NCBI RefSeq assembly: GCF_024498955.1
Contig: NZ_CP093311.1
Span: 806,001 to 870,000, forward strand
From: Thermomonas paludicola
GTDB lineage: Bacteria > Pseudomonadota > Gammaproteobacteria > Xanthomonadales > Xanthomonadaceae
DNA length: 64,000 bases
Direction: 5' to 3'
In this document: in pieces, positions 27,643 to 36,809 of the stretch
Layout of the letters: each line of letters opens with the position of its first letter
Numbering within the stretch: the first letter of the stretch is position 1
Program-made: the position numbers and the translations under genes
The notes under the pieces: generated by a model
Told to the model about the DNA's origin: nothing
The model's input: the letters and a program-made list of their open reading frames with translations, nothing else
Databases searched by the model: none

Positions 27643-27848
27643 CCTTCGATCTCCGGTGTGCTGTTGCCGGCCTTCGGCTGCTGTTTGGAAGTGCCCTGTG
27701 CGGCCAGCCGGCCAGCCTTGCGCAGGGCGTCGCGCAGCACGTATTCGATCTGCGCATTGAGGCTGCGGAGTTCGTCATCGGCCCAGCGTTGCGCCGCCGC
27801 CAGCACGTCGGCGTTGATGCGCAGCGGATAGGCCTTCTTCTCAGACAT
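27639..27848 (-). CDS. Arc-type ribbon-helix-helix protein
   Basis: A 69-residue DNA-binding protein of the Arc/MetJ fold: an N-terminal strand with alternating residues (KAYPLRIN), helix A (ADVLAAAQRWADDE), and helix B (SLNAQIEYVLRDALRKAG). A disordered C-tail follows. It is in the SPFH operon, so it may autoregulate the operon through the tandem palindromes upstream of the SPFH gene; that link is inferred. Confidence 0.8.
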   Translation of the reverse strand: MSEKKAYPLRINADVLAAAQRWADDELRSLNAQIEYVLRDALRKAGRLAAQGTSKQQPKAGNSTPEIEG

Positions 27849-27854
27849 GTCGGA

Positions 27855-27935
27855 TCACTTGCCGCGCCGCCGGCGGGCGGCAAGGGTGACGGCGATGATG
27901 ATCGCGACAACGACTGCGCCGGATGCGGGTGTCAT
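27855..27935 (-). CDS. 26-residue single-helix membrane peptide
   Basis: A very short ORF: MTPASG, one hydrophobic helix ([12 protein letters not shown]), then RRRRGK. GAGG lies 8 bases before its ATG, and it sits exactly between the SPFH and ribbon-helix-helix genes with 10- and 6-base gaps. The positive C-terminus predicts an N-out orientation. It could be a small partner of the SPFH protein. Confidence 0.6.
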   Translation of the reverse strand: MTPASGAVVVAIIIAVTLAARRRRGK

Positions 27936-27945
27936 GGCGCGGGCC

Positions 27946-28842
27946 TCAGTACAAGGTGCCGGCGTTGACGATGGGTTGGGTGCTGCGCTCGCCGCACAGC
28001 ACCACCAGCAGGTTGCTGACCATCGCCGCCTTGCGCTCGTCATCCAGCTGCACGACGTTGTTTTTCTGCAGTTCGGCCAGCGCCATTTCCACCATGCCCA
28101 CCGCGCCGGCCACGATCCGCGTGCGCGCGGCGATGATGGCGTCTGCCTGCTGGCGCTGCAGCATCGCCTGCGCGATTTCCGGCGCGTAGGCGAGATGGCT
28201 GATGCGTGCATCCAGGACCCGCACGCCGGCGTCGGCCAGCCGTTCGCCCAGTTCGTCGCGCAGGTGCTGCGATACCTCGGCGGCATGGCTGCGCAGGGCG
28301 ACCTGGCCATCTTCGTGCTGGTCGTAGGGATAGCTGGTGGCCATCGTGCGCAGCGCCGACTCGGACTGGATATGCACGAAGCTCTCGTAGTCATCGACGT
28401 TGTAAACCGCTTCGGCGGAATCCACGACCTGCCACACGATCACCGCGGCGATCTCGATCGGGCTGCCGCCCAGTTCGTTGACCTTGAGCTTGCCGCTTTC
28501 GAAGTTGCGCACGCGCTGGCTGATCTTCTTCTTGGCAAAGAAGGGGTTGTTCCAGCGCAGGCCGTTCTCGTGCACGGTGCCGACGTATTTGCCGAACAGG
28601 CTGAGCACCGCCGACTGGTTGGGCTGCACGGTGTACAGGCCGGTCAAGCTGAAGAAGACCAGCATGAGCATGGCCAAGCCACCGAAGATGCCGCCCACCG
28701 ATGCGGGGCCGGTATTGCCTGTGTCCGGGCCGATGCCGGTGACCAGCAACCACACACCGGCGGCAGCGCTCAACACCATCGCCAGCAGGAAGGGAATGCC
28801 GGGGAGCGAACGAAGCGGGTTCTCTTTCATGGCAGTGCTCAT
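27946..28842 (-). CDS. SPFH/Band 7 membrane protein
   Basis: A 298-residue stomatin/prohibitin-like scaffold. Two transmembrane segments at about 17-36 and 50-70 precede the SPFH domain ([17 protein letters not shown] to about residue 220), then a short coiled coil and tail. Members organise membrane microdomains or protease access; the exact role here is unknown. It is the first gene of an operon with a membrane peptide, a ribbon-helix-helix protein, a DUF4177 protein and a hydrolase. The start may be 28842 or 28830; neither has a clear ribosome site. Confidence 0.85.
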   Translation of the reverse strand: MSTAMKENPLRSLPGIPFLLAMVLSAAAGVWLLVTGIGPDTGNTGPASVGGIFGGLAMLMLVFFSLTGLYTVQPNQSAVLSLFGKYVGTVHENGLRWNNPFFAKKKISQRVRNFESGKLKVNELGGSPIEIAAVIVWQVVDSAEAVYNVDDYESFVHIQSESALRTMATSYPYDQHEDGQVALRSHAAEVSQHLRDELGERLADAGVRVLDARISHLAYAPEIAQAMLQRQQADAIIAARTRIVAGAVGMVEMALAELQKNNVVQLDDERKAAMVSNLLVVLCGERSTQPIVNAGTLY

Positions 28843-28851
28843 TGGACAGGT

Positions 28852-28887
28852 GTGGATATATTGATATCAAATTGATATCAGATATGG
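28852..28887 (-). promoter_or_regulatory. Operator-like tandem palindromes before the SPFH operon
   Basis: Two TTGATATCA palindromic units (28861-28870 and 28872-28880), 11 bases apart, flanked by two more GATAT half-sites. They lie 19-38 bases upstream of the SPFH start, in an AT-rich patch inside GC-rich sequence, and overlap any likely -10/-35. Spacing of one helical turn suits cooperative binding by a small dimeric repressor. Confidence 0.6.
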
Positions 28888-28924
28888 CAAGTCTTCCCCG
28901 ACGAACGGTTGCCGCCGCGGGCGC

Positions 28925-29836
28925 TTATTGCTGTGGCACCAGATAGAAAATCGGCGCCGGGCTGAACTCTCCGCTGGCGTACAGGCCGGCGCCGCCCGCG
29001 CTCCACGCCAGCGCCTCGGCCTGTGGAATCGGCGGGACGTCGTGCGCCTCGGGCGCACGCGCCACGGCCTCTGGCCAGCGTTCTCCGTCGTTGCGCCGGT
29101 AAAACAGCACGCTGCCATAGGTCAACACCGCCAGCGTGTGGCGGTCGGGGGAGATGTCGGCGGCGGTCACTTGCGAAAACAGCGAGGCCAGCTGCGGATC
29201 CTTGCGCTTGAGTTCGGCGCCGACCTGCGGCACGCCTTCCAGGCGGCCGACGCGGCGTGCTTCGCGAATGGCGCCATGCGGGTCGGCCAGCGGCAGCGAA
29301 AACAGCTCGGGCGGCACGCGCTTCTTCGAAATCAACAGCACCTGGCCGGCACTGGCGTCCACCGCCACCGCTTCGCAATCGCGCGGGCCGTCCGGCCAGC
29401 GGGCGCGGATCGACCACGCCGGCTTCAGCGTGCCGTCCACCAGCGCGGCGGGCTCTTCAAACACGTGCAGGACGAAATCACCGCGCCGTCCGGCGTTGTC
29501 GCCGGTATCGGCCAGCAGCAGGTAATGCCTGCCGTCGAGAGTGAAGCTGGCCAGGTCTTCCCAGTCGATGTTTTTCGCGCCCACTACATCGAAACGCGCC
29601 AGCAAACGGCCGCGCAGGCTGATGGCATACAGGCGCGCAGGATTGCCGCTGTCGTTGTGCGCCCACAGCACGTCCTCGTGCGCATGCGACGCGGCCAGGC
29701 CGCTGATTTCGTCCAGCTGCCGGTTGCTGACCAGCCCGGCCAGCCGCGCAAACGGCAGCTGCGGTGGTGAACACGCAACCATGCACAGCAGCAGCGCGGC
29801 AGGCAGCAACAGCCGCAGGGAGGGGCGGGGAGGCAT
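28925..29836 (-). CDS. Putative lipoprotein, beta-propeller-like
   Basis: A 303-residue protein with a lipoprotein signal (LLLCMVAC, Cys at residue 22). The body has repeated strand motifs with NRQLDEISGLAAS, AHNDSG, LADTGDNAGRRG, PDGPRDCEAVAVD and PQAEALAW, resembling periplasmic proteins with a phytase/esterase-like propeller. Catalytic role unknown. The upstream in-frame start at 29917 would place 27 polar residues before the signal and is rejected. It diverges from the next gene over 83 bases. Confidence 0.75.
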   Translation of the reverse strand: MPPRPSLRLLLPAALLLCMVACSPPQLPFARLAGLVSNRQLDEISGLAASHAHEDVLWAHNDSGNPARLYAISLRGRLLARFDVVGAKNIDWEDLASFTLDGRHYLLLADTGDNAGRRGDFVLHVFEEPAALVDGTLKPAWSIRARWPDGPRDCEAVAVDASAGQVLLISKKRVPPELFSLPLADPHGAIREARRVGRLEGVPQVGAELKRKDPQLASLFSQVTAADISPDRHTLAVLTYGSVLFYRRNDGERWPEAVARAPEAHDVPPIPQAEALAWSAGGAGLYASGEFSPAPIFYLVPQQ

Positions 29837-29919
29837 CGCGCAAGGATCGCATGGGCGGTGCCGGAGGTGAACCTGTGCGTGTGCGTGTGCCTGCGGTGCA
29901 GCCGTGGCAAACTCCACGC

Positions 29920-30273
29920 ATGAGCGATACCAATGGCTATGCCGTCTTCCTGTTCCCGCCCGCGCTGGATGTGTTGGGCGATGCCATCAAACCCTACCTG
30001 CAGACGGGAGCCGCTGGCCCGTTCATTGGGTGCCGCGAGGTGGATACGGCCGGGGCATTCATCGAAATGACCCTCGAGGGCCGCAACCCAGAGGGGCGCA
30101 GCATCGAGCTGGAGTTGATGGTGCCCGGCAGCATGGTGCGCATGATCGTGTCGGCACACAGTGACGCCGAGTTCGGGTTCTACGACCGCAACCGCCCCGC
30201 GCCGGTGATGCTGGAGCCGGGGATGGGGCAGCAGGTGGCTGAAGGCGAGCCTGCGGCATCGCCGAAGGCCTGA
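29920..30273 (+). CDS. Conserved hypothetical protein
   Basis: A 117-residue soluble acidic protein, no signal peptide. It starts MSDTNGYAVFLFPPALDVLGDAIKPY and has a strand-rich middle (IEMTLEG, IELELMVPGSMVRMIVS). No family recognised. It is transcribed away from the lipoprotein gene, with the two 5' ends 83 bases apart. Confidence 0.7.
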   Translation: MSDTNGYAVFLFPPALDVLGDAIKPYLQTGAAGPFIGCREVDTAGAFIEMTLEGRNPEGRSIELELMVPGSMVRMIVSAHSDAEFGFYDRNRPAPVMLEPGMGQQVAEGEPAASPKA

Positions 30274-30289
30274 TGGCGATGGTGCGGTT

Positions 30290-31012
30290 CTAGCCCGGCA
30301 GCAGCGCCTGCCAACCGCGCCCGTTGAACGCCTCCAGTGGCTGGAAGCGATGTTTGTAGTGCATCTTCGGGTGGCCTTCGATCCAGTAGCCCAGGTACAG
30401 GTGCGCGTAGTGGTCGCGGCGCGCCCATTCGAGTTGCTTCAGCACGCCCAGCGTGCCCAGCCCGCGCGCGCTTTGTTCGGGGTCGTAGAAGGTATAGACC
30501 GCCGATAGGGCGTCGGGCAGCAGGTCGGTGACCGCGACCGCCAGCAGGCGGTGGCTGCCGGTTTCACGCAGTTCGAGGAAGCGTCCCTGGTTCCAGGAGC
30601 CGATCAGGAATTGTTCGAATTCGTGCGTGCCGTGGTCATCCATGCCGCCGCCAGAATGGCGCGCGCCCAGGTATCTCCGGTACAGCGCCAGGTATTCGTC
30701 GGTGCAGGTGGGCGCAACGATATGGGTTTGAAGATCGCCGTTGCGTGACAGGCAGCGGCGCTGGCTGCGGTTGGGCACGAACTCCGCCACGGGGATGCGC
30801 ACCGGCACGCAGGCGCGGCAGCCAGCGCAACTGGGGCGATAGACGATGTCGCCGGAGCGACGGAAGCCCCATTGCAGCGCCAACGGATAAAACTCCGGCA
30901 GGCGCGGGTCGCGCGGGTCCAGCACCAGGTCGCGCGCCTCGCGGTCATGCCAATAACCGCAGGGATGCGTGGCGGTGTGGAACATGCGCAGGTTGTCGGC
31001 ATCGTTGCCCAT
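30290..31012 (-). CDS. bpt: Aspartate/glutamate leucyltransferase (Bpt)
   Basis: A 240-residue aminoacyl-tRNA-protein transferase that adds Leu to proteins with N-terminal Asp or Glu, marking them for ClpS/ClpAP. It has the N-terminal cysteine motif ([13 protein letters not shown] with an upstream CGYW) and the C-terminal ATE domain ([30 protein letters not shown]). Full length for the bacterial Bpt/Ate family. Confidence 0.93.
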   Translation of the reverse strand: MGNDADNLRMFHTATHPCGYWHDREARDLVLDPRDPRLPEFYPLALQWGFRRSGDIVYRPSCAGCRACVPVRIPVAEFVPNRSQRRCLSRNGDLQTHIVAPTCTDEYLALYRRYLGARHSGGGMDDHGTHEFEQFLIGSWNQGRFLELRETGSHRLLAVAVTDLLPDALSAVYTFYDPEQSARGLGTLGVLKQLEWARRDHYAHLYLGYWIEGHPKMHYKHRFQPLEAFNGRGWQALLPG

Positions 31013-31119
31013 GGTCGAAGGATAGCGCCACGTTCAGCCGGGAGCAGGGCGCCGCGTCAACCGCACGCAATGCCGCGCGTTTTCTCGGACATGCCCGCAC
31101 GGTGCCGGGTGGAGACGAG

Positions 31120-31704
31120 ATGATGAAGAAGATGCTGTTGTTGACGCTGGCGGTTTCGGCTGCCCTGACCTCCGCCCTGGCCATCGCGCAGTCTGCTGCG
31201 CAGAAGCCCGGCAATCCCGATGCCAACGGTGACGGCGTGATTACCAAGGCCGAGGCTGCGGCGTTTCCGCGGCTTGCGGGGAAGTTCGACCAGTTGGATG
31301 CCGACAAGGACGGCAAGCTGAGCGGCGATGAGCTGCCGATGCGCCACGCCGGCATGCACCAGGGCGAGGGCATGCGGAAGCATGGTTGGATGAAGGACCT
31401 GGACACCGACCACGACGGGCGCATCAGCAAGGCCGAAGCGCAGGCCGGCAAGGGCGACTTTGCGCAGCGCTTCGAGCAGATGGATGTGAACAAGGATGGT
31501 TACGTCGACCGCGCCGACATGCAGGCGCGAATGGCGAGCAAGCGCGCGGAGTGCTTCGCCAAGGCGGATGCCGACAAGAACGGCCAGCTCAGCCGCGCCG
31601 AGTTCGACAAGATGGGCGACGCGTGCGGCATGCATCGCGGCGGAATGGGCGACCGCAGGCCGGGCAACGGAGGCAATCCGGGGCCGTTGCCGCCGAAGAA
31701 ATGA
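31120..31704 (+). CDS. Secreted EF-hand calcium-binding protein
   Basis: A 194-residue exported protein: signal peptide (residues 1-24) followed by five EF-hand loops at about 34-45, 60-71, 95-106, 122-133 and 150-161, each with the DxDxDG-type pattern (for example DANGDGVITKAE and DADKDGKLSGDE). The tail is Gly/Pro/Arg rich. The role is probably calcium buffering or sensing outside the cytoplasm. GGAG lies five bases before the first of two adjacent ATG codons. Confidence 0.85.
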   Translation: MMKKMLLLTLAVSAALTSALAIAQSAAQKPGNPDANGDGVITKAEAAAFPRLAGKFDQLDADKDGKLSGDELPMRHAGMHQGEGMRKHGWMKDLDTDHDGRISKAEAQAGKGDFAQRFEQMDVNKDGYVDRADMQARMASKRAECFAKADADKNGQLSRAEFDKMGDACGMHRGGMGDRRPGNGGNPGPLPPKK

Positions 31705-31758
31705 CGGCATGTCCACCCCCGGCGGCCCGCAGCGATGCGGGCCGTTGTCGTTTCCGGC

Positions 31759-32577
31759 TCAGTGCCGGCGCAATACCCGCCAGGTCCTGCCGTGGCGTTC
31801 GACGTCCACCAGCTGCGAATCCTCCACGTCCAGATCCAGTTGCACCTGGCCGCTGCCGCTGCCATCGGTCAGGTAGTCGTGGACGGCAATGGCAAATGCG
31901 CCGTGCGCGGGGCAGGTGGATGCGGGATACAGGCGCGTCGATCCGCCCGTTTGCAGCGTTTGCAGCAGCGCGGGCGCGGGGTCCTTGCCATCCACTTCCA
32001 GGCAGGCCACGGCAGGCTTGCGGTTGCCCAGTGCCTCGGCTACCAGCAGCCTGACGAGTGCAGTGGGCGTGGCCACGCGATGCACTTGCACGTCGGAAAT
32101 CGCTTCCAGCATCGGCGTTGCGGCGTGTTCGCGCGAGGTGGCCGCCGCCGCGGGTGTTGCGGTGGCGACGTCGGGGGTCTTCCTGCGCGTGCTGAACGCG
32201 ATCAGGGCGACGCCCGCGGCAATCAGCAGCAACAGCCCGAAGCGGATCCGGTGCCGATTCCGGTTCCAGAAACCGGCTGCTGCAGGCGCGTTGCCAGGCG
32301 GCTTGCCGGGCAGGTGGCCGGCCCAGCCCTCACGGGTGCTTTCCAGCAGCCCCATGTCGCGCAACAGCTGGCGGCCGCGCGGCTGATCCTCGGCGCGGAC
32401 GATCCACACCGCCGGGATCTGCTTGGGCGCATTGCGCGTGTCATAGCTGAAATTGCCGCGACGATGGCCGCGATAGCTGCGGCCATGTTCGATCTTCACG
32501 TCGATGCCTTCCCCGCGCAGCATGTTGGCCACGGCTTCCACGTTTTCCAGGCGGGGGCTGGAAAAAACCTTTCTCAT
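31759..32577 (-). CDS. DUF2007-domain protein with central membrane helix
   Basis: A 272-residue protein. The N-terminus (MRKVFSSPRLENVEAVANMLRGEGI, through AVWIVRAEDQPRGRQLL) is a DUF2007 domain, sometimes called a putative signal-transducing protein. One transmembrane helix follows at about 112-128 (FGLLLLIAAGVALIAF) and then a periplasmic domain of about 140 residues. Function unknown. ATG 32577 overlaps the tesB stop by 4 bases, so it is cotranslated with tesB. Confidence 0.8.
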   Translation of the reverse strand: MRKVFSSPRLENVEAVANMLRGEGIDVKIEHGRSYRGHRRGNFSYDTRNAPKQIPAVWIVRAEDQPRGRQLLRDMGLLESTREGWAGHLPGKPPGNAPAAAGFWNRNRHRIRFGLLLLIAAGVALIAFSTRRKTPDVATATPAAAATSREHAATPMLEAISDVQVHRVATPTALVRLLVAEALGNRKPAVACLEVDGKDPAPALLQTLQTGGSTRLYPASTCPAHGAFAIAVHDYLTDGSGSGQVQLDLDVEDSQLVDVERHGRTWRVLRRH

Positions 32578-33449
32578 GCCGCGGCCCCATCGGGCAGGAC
32601 GCGGATCAGGCCTTCCTGCGCGGTGCTGGCCACCAGGCGCCCGCTGCGGTCGAATACCTGCCCGCGCGCCAACCCGCGCCCGCCCTGCGCGCTGGGGCTG
32701 TCGATGGAATACAGCAGCCATTCGTCGGCGCGGAACGGGCGATGGAACCACAGCGCGTGATCCAGCGACGCCATCAACACGTTCGGCTGGTAGTAGCTGA
32801 CGCCGTGCGGGAAGGTGGCGGTGCCGAGCAGGTGGAAATCGCTGGCGTAGGCCAGCAGCGCACGGTGCAGTTCGGGGGCATCGCCGACCCGCTCGGTCAG
32901 GCGGAACCAGACTTGCTGGAACGGCGGGCGTTTGGGTGGCTTGAGCTCATCGCGCGGATACACGTGGCGGAATTCGAACGGGCCTTGCTGGTCCAGCCAG
33001 CGCTGCACCTTGATCGGCAGCTTCGCCAGCTGTTCCGCGGGGATCGCAGGCGCCGGTTCCAGGTCTTCCGGCTTGGGGACCTCCGGCATCGACAGCTGGT
33101 GTTCGGCGCCGGTTTCTTCGTCCTGGAACGAGGCTGCGCAGAAGAAGATCACCTTGCCGTGCTGGATCGCGGTGACCCGGCGCACCGAAAAACTGCCGCC
33201 GTCGCGGGTGCAGTCCACGTCATAGACGATCGGCGCTTCGATATTGCCGGCGCGCAGGAAATAGGCGTGCAGCGAATGTGCCGCGCGGGGCTGGGTCAAG
33301 GTGGCCTGCGCGGCCGACAGCGCTTGCCCCAGCACCTGCCCGCCGAACACGTATTTGGTGCCGATGTCGCGGCTCTGGCCTCGAAACAGATGGTCTTCCA
33401 GGCGCTCCAGCGAGAGCAGTTCGATCAGTGCGGAAACGGGCGCATTCAT
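32574..33449 (-). CDS. tesB: Acyl-CoA thioesterase II
   Basis: A 291-residue double-hotdog thioesterase that hydrolyses medium- and long-chain acyl-CoA. It has the TesB signatures FGGQVLGQAL near the N-terminus, HSLHAYFLRAG, and in the second hotdog ASLDHALWFHRPFRADEWLLY with the catalytic Asp. The ATG at 33449 overlaps the amidase stop by 4 bases; the upstream open frame is the antisense of nothing useful and is ignored. It lies in a coupled trio, amidase-tesB-DUF2007. Confidence 0.94.
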   Translation of the reverse strand: MNAPVSALIELLSLERLEDHLFRGQSRDIGTKYVFGGQVLGQALSAAQATLTQPRAAHSLHAYFLRAGNIEAPIVYDVDCTRDGGSFSVRRVTAIQHGKVIFFCAASFQDEETGAEHQLSMPEVPKPEDLEPAPAIPAEQLAKLPIKVQRWLDQQGPFEFRHVYPRDELKPPKRPPFQQVWFRLTERVGDAPELHRALLAYASDFHLLGTATFPHGVSYYQPNVLMASLDHALWFHRPFRADEWLLYSIDSPSAQGGRGLARGQVFDRSGRLVASTAQEGLIRVLPDGAAA

Positions 33450-34054
33450 GCGCGAAGTATAAGGCTCCCCTCCAGTGCCGACGGTGAATCGCAGGGGGGC
33501 TGGAGCCGGTGCAGCGGGATGGCGTCCAGCACCCGTGGCCATGGGAACAGGGGGCCGGGGTCGCGCTTGCGGCGCACGCGCAGCGCGGGATCGTCGCTGG
33601 CCTCGATGTCGCCCAGGTCCAGGTCCTCGTGGCCGGCGATCTGGGTCAGTGCCGGAAGGCGCTTGCGCAGGGCGTCCAGCAGCGCCATCAGGGCCGCGAT
33701 CTGGGCATCTGTGTAGGGCTCGTCCATCGCCTGGTGGCGGGAGTCCAGCCAGTGCGGGAAGCGCCCGGTGTTGACCAGTTCGATGCCGATGCTACGTGCG
33801 TTCCAGCCGTGGGTGTGGTGGGCCGTGCGGTCTGCCGGCACGTATTCCTCGATGCGGCCGTCGCGGTCGATGTAGTAATGGCCGCTGTTGCCGGTGCCCG
33901 AGGCGTAGAGGATGCGCTCGCCATACGCGCGCGCGGTGGCCAGGTCCGGCAGCTCGGTGCAGTGGATCACCACGGTGTCGATGTCGGCTGGCGGGCGTGC
34001 CGCCAGCAAGTCCACATAGGGCAGCGGGTGGTGTTGGATCGCGGGTGCCGGCAT
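33446..34054 (-). CDS. N-acetylmuramoyl-L-alanine amidase (Amidase_2, AmpD-like)
   Basis: A 202-residue cytoplasmic-type amidase_2 enzyme. Zinc ligands are seen in VVIHCTE (His), TAHHTHGWN, and the catalytic Glu and later residues in SIGIELVNTG and AGHEDLDLGD. No signal peptide, so it may recycle anhydro-muropeptides in the cytoplasm as AmpD does, or be released another way. It heads a coupled operon with tesB and a DUF2007 gene, and diverges from the next gene with only 22 bases between starts. Confidence 0.88.
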   Translation of the reverse strand: MPAPAIQHHPLPYVDLLAARPPADIDTVVIHCTELPDLATARAYGERILYASGTGNSGHYYIDRDGRIEEYVPADRTAHHTHGWNARSIGIELVNTGRFPHWLDSRHQAMDEPYTDAQIAALMALLDALRKRLPALTQIAGHEDLDLGDIEASDDPALRVRRKRDPGPLFPWPRVLDAIPLHRLQPPCDSPSALEGSLILRA

Positions 34055-34076
34055 GCGCCGATGCTAGCATTCACCC

Positions 34077-34601
34077 ATGAAAGGACATTGCATCCTGTCG
34101 CACGGCTTCGAAAGCGGCCCCGACGCCACCAAGGTCACCGCGCTGGCGGACGCCGCCCAGCGACTGGGCTGGACCCACGAACGCCCGGACTACACCGATC
34201 TCGACGCCAAACGCGGGGTGACGCCGCTGGGCGACGTGCCCGCACGCATCGCCCGCCTGCTGGCGCTCGCGCAGGCCGCGTCCGCGCGTGGCCCGCTGGT
34301 GCTGGCCGGTTCCAGCCTGGGCGCCTACATCAGCGGCCAGGTGTCGCTGCAGCTGCCGGTGGCCGGGCTGTTCCTGATGGCGCCGCCGGTGGTGATGGAA
34401 GGCGCGCCGCCGATGCCCGCCGCGCGCGTGCCGATCTCCATCATCCATGGCTGGCATGACGAGCTGATTCCCGCCGCGCAGGTGTTCGAATGGGCGGGAT
34501 TGCATGGTGCGCGGTTGCTGCTGGTGGATGATTCGCACCGGCTGTCGGATCATGTGGCGGCATCCGCAGACGCATTCGCGCAGCTGCTGGCCACACTTTG
34601 A
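34077..34601 (+). CDS. Small alpha/beta hydrolase (YqiA/YcfP-like)
   Basis: A 174-residue minimal hydrolase. It has the nucleophile elbow GSSLGAY, the acid region in [10 protein letters not shown], and a final histidine in DDSHRLSDH. The start [19 protein letters not shown] holds the oxyanion loop. The substrate is unknown; relatives act on short acyl esters. It lies just upstream of rlmKL, with a 52-base gap. Confidence 0.85.
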   Translation: MKGHCILSHGFESGPDATKVTALADAAQRLGWTHERPDYTDLDAKRGVTPLGDVPARIARLLALAQAASARGPLVLAGSSLGAYISGQVSLQLPVAGLFLMAPPVVMEGAPPMPAARVPISIIHGWHDELIPAAQVFEWAGLHGARLLLVDDSHRLSDHVAASADAFAQLLATL

Positions 34602-34653
34602 ATCATTGCGCCTGCCTTCGCGGGACGGACGCACCACATACCCCGAGGCTGAT

Positions 34654-36783
34654 TTGAAATTTTTCGCATCCTGCGGCAAAGGTCTGGAATACCTGTTGAC
34701 CGACGAGTTGACGCAGCTCGGCTGCGCGCGCGTGACCGCCACGATGGCCGGCGCCAACGTGGAGGGCGAGCTGGTCGATGCGCAGCGCGCAATCCTGTGG
34801 TCGCGCCTGGCCAGCCGGATCCTGTGGCCGATTGCCGAATTCGACTGCGCCGACGAGCACGCCCTGTACTCCGGTTGCGCTGCCGTGGATTGGACGCAGC
34901 ATGTGGGTGCGGGCCACAGCATCGCCGTGGACGCGCACGTGTCCGGCAGTGCCATTACCCATGCGCGCTACGCCGCGCAGCGGGTCAAGGACGCCATCGT
35001 CGATACCCTGCGCGGGCAGACCGGCGCACGTCCGGACGTGGATGTCGAGCGCCCGGATGTCCGCATCAGCCTGGTTCTGCGCAAGGGCCGTGCGCTGTTG
35101 TCGATCGACCTGTCCGGCGGGCCGATGCACCGGCGCGGCTGGCGGCAGGTGCAGGGCGAAGCACCGCTGAAGGAAACCGTGGCCGCCGCCGTCCTGCTGC
35201 GCGGCGGCTGGCCGCAGGTCTATGCCGAGGGCGGCGACCTGCTCGACCCCATGTGCGGCAGCGGCACCTTGTTGATCGAAGGCGCGCTGATGGCGGCCGA
35301 CGTGGCCCCTGGCCTGCGCCGGCATGGCGATTTGCCGCCCACGTGCTGGCCGGGGTTCGACTTGCCGGCATGGAAGGCGCTGCAGGTGGAGGCCATCGAG
35401 CGCGAGGCGCGCGGCCGCGCCAGGCTGCGGCCATGTTTTCACGGCAGCGACATCGACCCGCACGCGATTCGCGCGGCGCGTGAAAACGCGCAGGCGGCGG
35501 GAGTGGAGGATGTCATCGGCTTCGCGGTGCACGACATCGTCACCCTGCCGGTGCAGCAGAATCCGCTTGGCGTGGTGGCCTGCAACCCGCCCTACGATGC
35601 GCGGCTGGCGGCCGATCCCGCGCTGTATCGCGCGCTGGGCGACGCCTTGAGACGGGCCGTGCCGAACTGGCGCGCCGCCTTGCTGTGCGGCGATGCGGAG
35701 CTGGCGCGCGCCACCGGCCTTCGTGCAAAAAAGAGCTACCAGCTGTTCAACGGCCCGATCGAATGCAGCCTGATTGCGGTGGATCCCATCGCGCCGCCGC
35801 AGCGTGACGCCACTGAAAAGCGCGCGCTGCCGGAAGGCGCGCAGATGGTCGCCAACCGCCTGCGCAAGAACCTCGACAAGCTGGCGCGCTGGCGGCAGCA
35901 GGAACAGGTCAGCTGCTTCCGCGCCTACGACGCCGACATCCCCGAATACGCCTGCGCCGTCGATGTCTACACGACGGTCGAAGGCGAAACCTGGCTGCAC
36001 GTGCAGGAATACGCCGCGCCCACCGAGATCCCGGAGGCCACTACCCGCAAGCGCCTGGCCGACCTGCTGCTGGCGGTGCGCGAGGTGTTCGCCCTGCCGC
36101 GTGAACGGGTGGCGGTAAAGACCCGCAGCACCGGCAAGGGTGGCTCCAAATACGGCCACTTCGACCACCGCGGGCAGTTCCTCACGGTGGAAGAAGGCGC
36201 GGCGAAGCTGCAGGTCAACCTGTTCGACTACCTTGACACCGGCCTGTTCCTCGACCACCGCCCGCTGCGCGCGCGGATGGCGCTGGAGTCGCGCGGCAAG
36301 CGCTTCCTCAACCTGTTCTGCTACACCGGCGTCGCCACCGTGCAGGCGGCGGTGCAGGGCGCGGCGGAGACCACCAGCATCGATCTGTCGGCCACCTATC
36401 TGGAATGGCTGGCCGACAACCTGCGCGGCAACGGCATCGGCGGCACCCGCCACCGCATCGCGCAGGCCGATGCGCTGAAATGGCTGGAAGCCGACGACGG
36501 CGAATACGACGTGATCTTCTGCGACCCGCCCACCTTCTCCAATTCCAAACGCGCCAACGACTTCGACGTGCAGCGCGACCACGTGCGCCTGCTGCGTGCG
36601 GCGGTGGCGCGGCTGGCGCCGGGCGGCGCGCTGTACTTCAGCAACAACTTCCGCCGCTTCAAGCTGGACGAGGCGACGCTGGCGGAAGTGGCGCGTATCG
36701 AAGACATCAGCGCCTCCACCATTCCGCCGGACTTCGCCCGCAACGCCCGCATCCACCGCGCCTGGCAGCTGACGCGGCGCTGA
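34654..36783 (+). CDS. rlmL: Bifunctional 23S rRNA methyltransferase RlmKL
   Basis: Adds N2-methyl to G2445 and N7-methyl to G2069 of 23S rRNA (E. coli numbering). The 709 residues hold a THUMP domain (1-155), a first methyltransferase with [12 protein letters not shown] and the catalytic NPPY, and a second one with [11 protein letters not shown] and [10 protein letters not shown]. Start: the family begins (M)KFFASCxKGLEYLL, which puts the start at the TTG at 34654, with GAGG five bases upstream. The open frame before it is the shifted end of the hydrolase gene. Confidence 0.95.
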   Translation: MKFFASCGKGLEYLLTDELTQLGCARVTATMAGANVEGELVDAQRAILWSRLASRILWPIAEFDCADEHALYSGCAAVDWTQHVGAGHSIAVDAHVSGSAITHARYAAQRVKDAIVDTLRGQTGARPDVDVERPDVRISLVLRKGRALLSIDLSGGPMHRRGWRQVQGEAPLKETVAAAVLLRGGWPQVYAEGGDLLDPMCGSGTLLIEGALMAADVAPGLRRHGDLPPTCWPGFDLPAWKALQVEAIEREARGRARLRPCFHGSDIDPHAIRAARENAQAAGVEDVIGFAVHDIVTLPVQQNPLGVVACNPPYDARLAADPALYRALGDALRRAVPNWRAALLCGDAELARATGLRAKKSYQLFNGPIECSLIAVDPIAPPQRDATEKRALPEGAQMVANRLRKNLDKLARWRQQEQVSCFRAYDADIPEYACAVDVYTTVEGETWLHVQEYAAPTEIPEATTRKRLADLLLAVREVFALPRERVAVKTRSTGKGGSKYGHFDHRGQFLTVEEGAAKLQVNLFDYLDTGLFLDHRPLRARMALESRGKRFLNLFCYTGVATVQAAVQGAAETTSIDLSATYLEWLADNLRGNGIGGTRHRIAQADALKWLEADDGEYDVIFCDPPTFSNSKRANDFDVQRDHVRLLRAAVARLAPGGALYFSNNFRRFKLDEATLAEVARIEDISASTIPPDFARNARIHRAWQLTRR

Positions 36784-36809
36784 GGCGCCGCAGTGCCGTC
36801 ACGGTGCCG

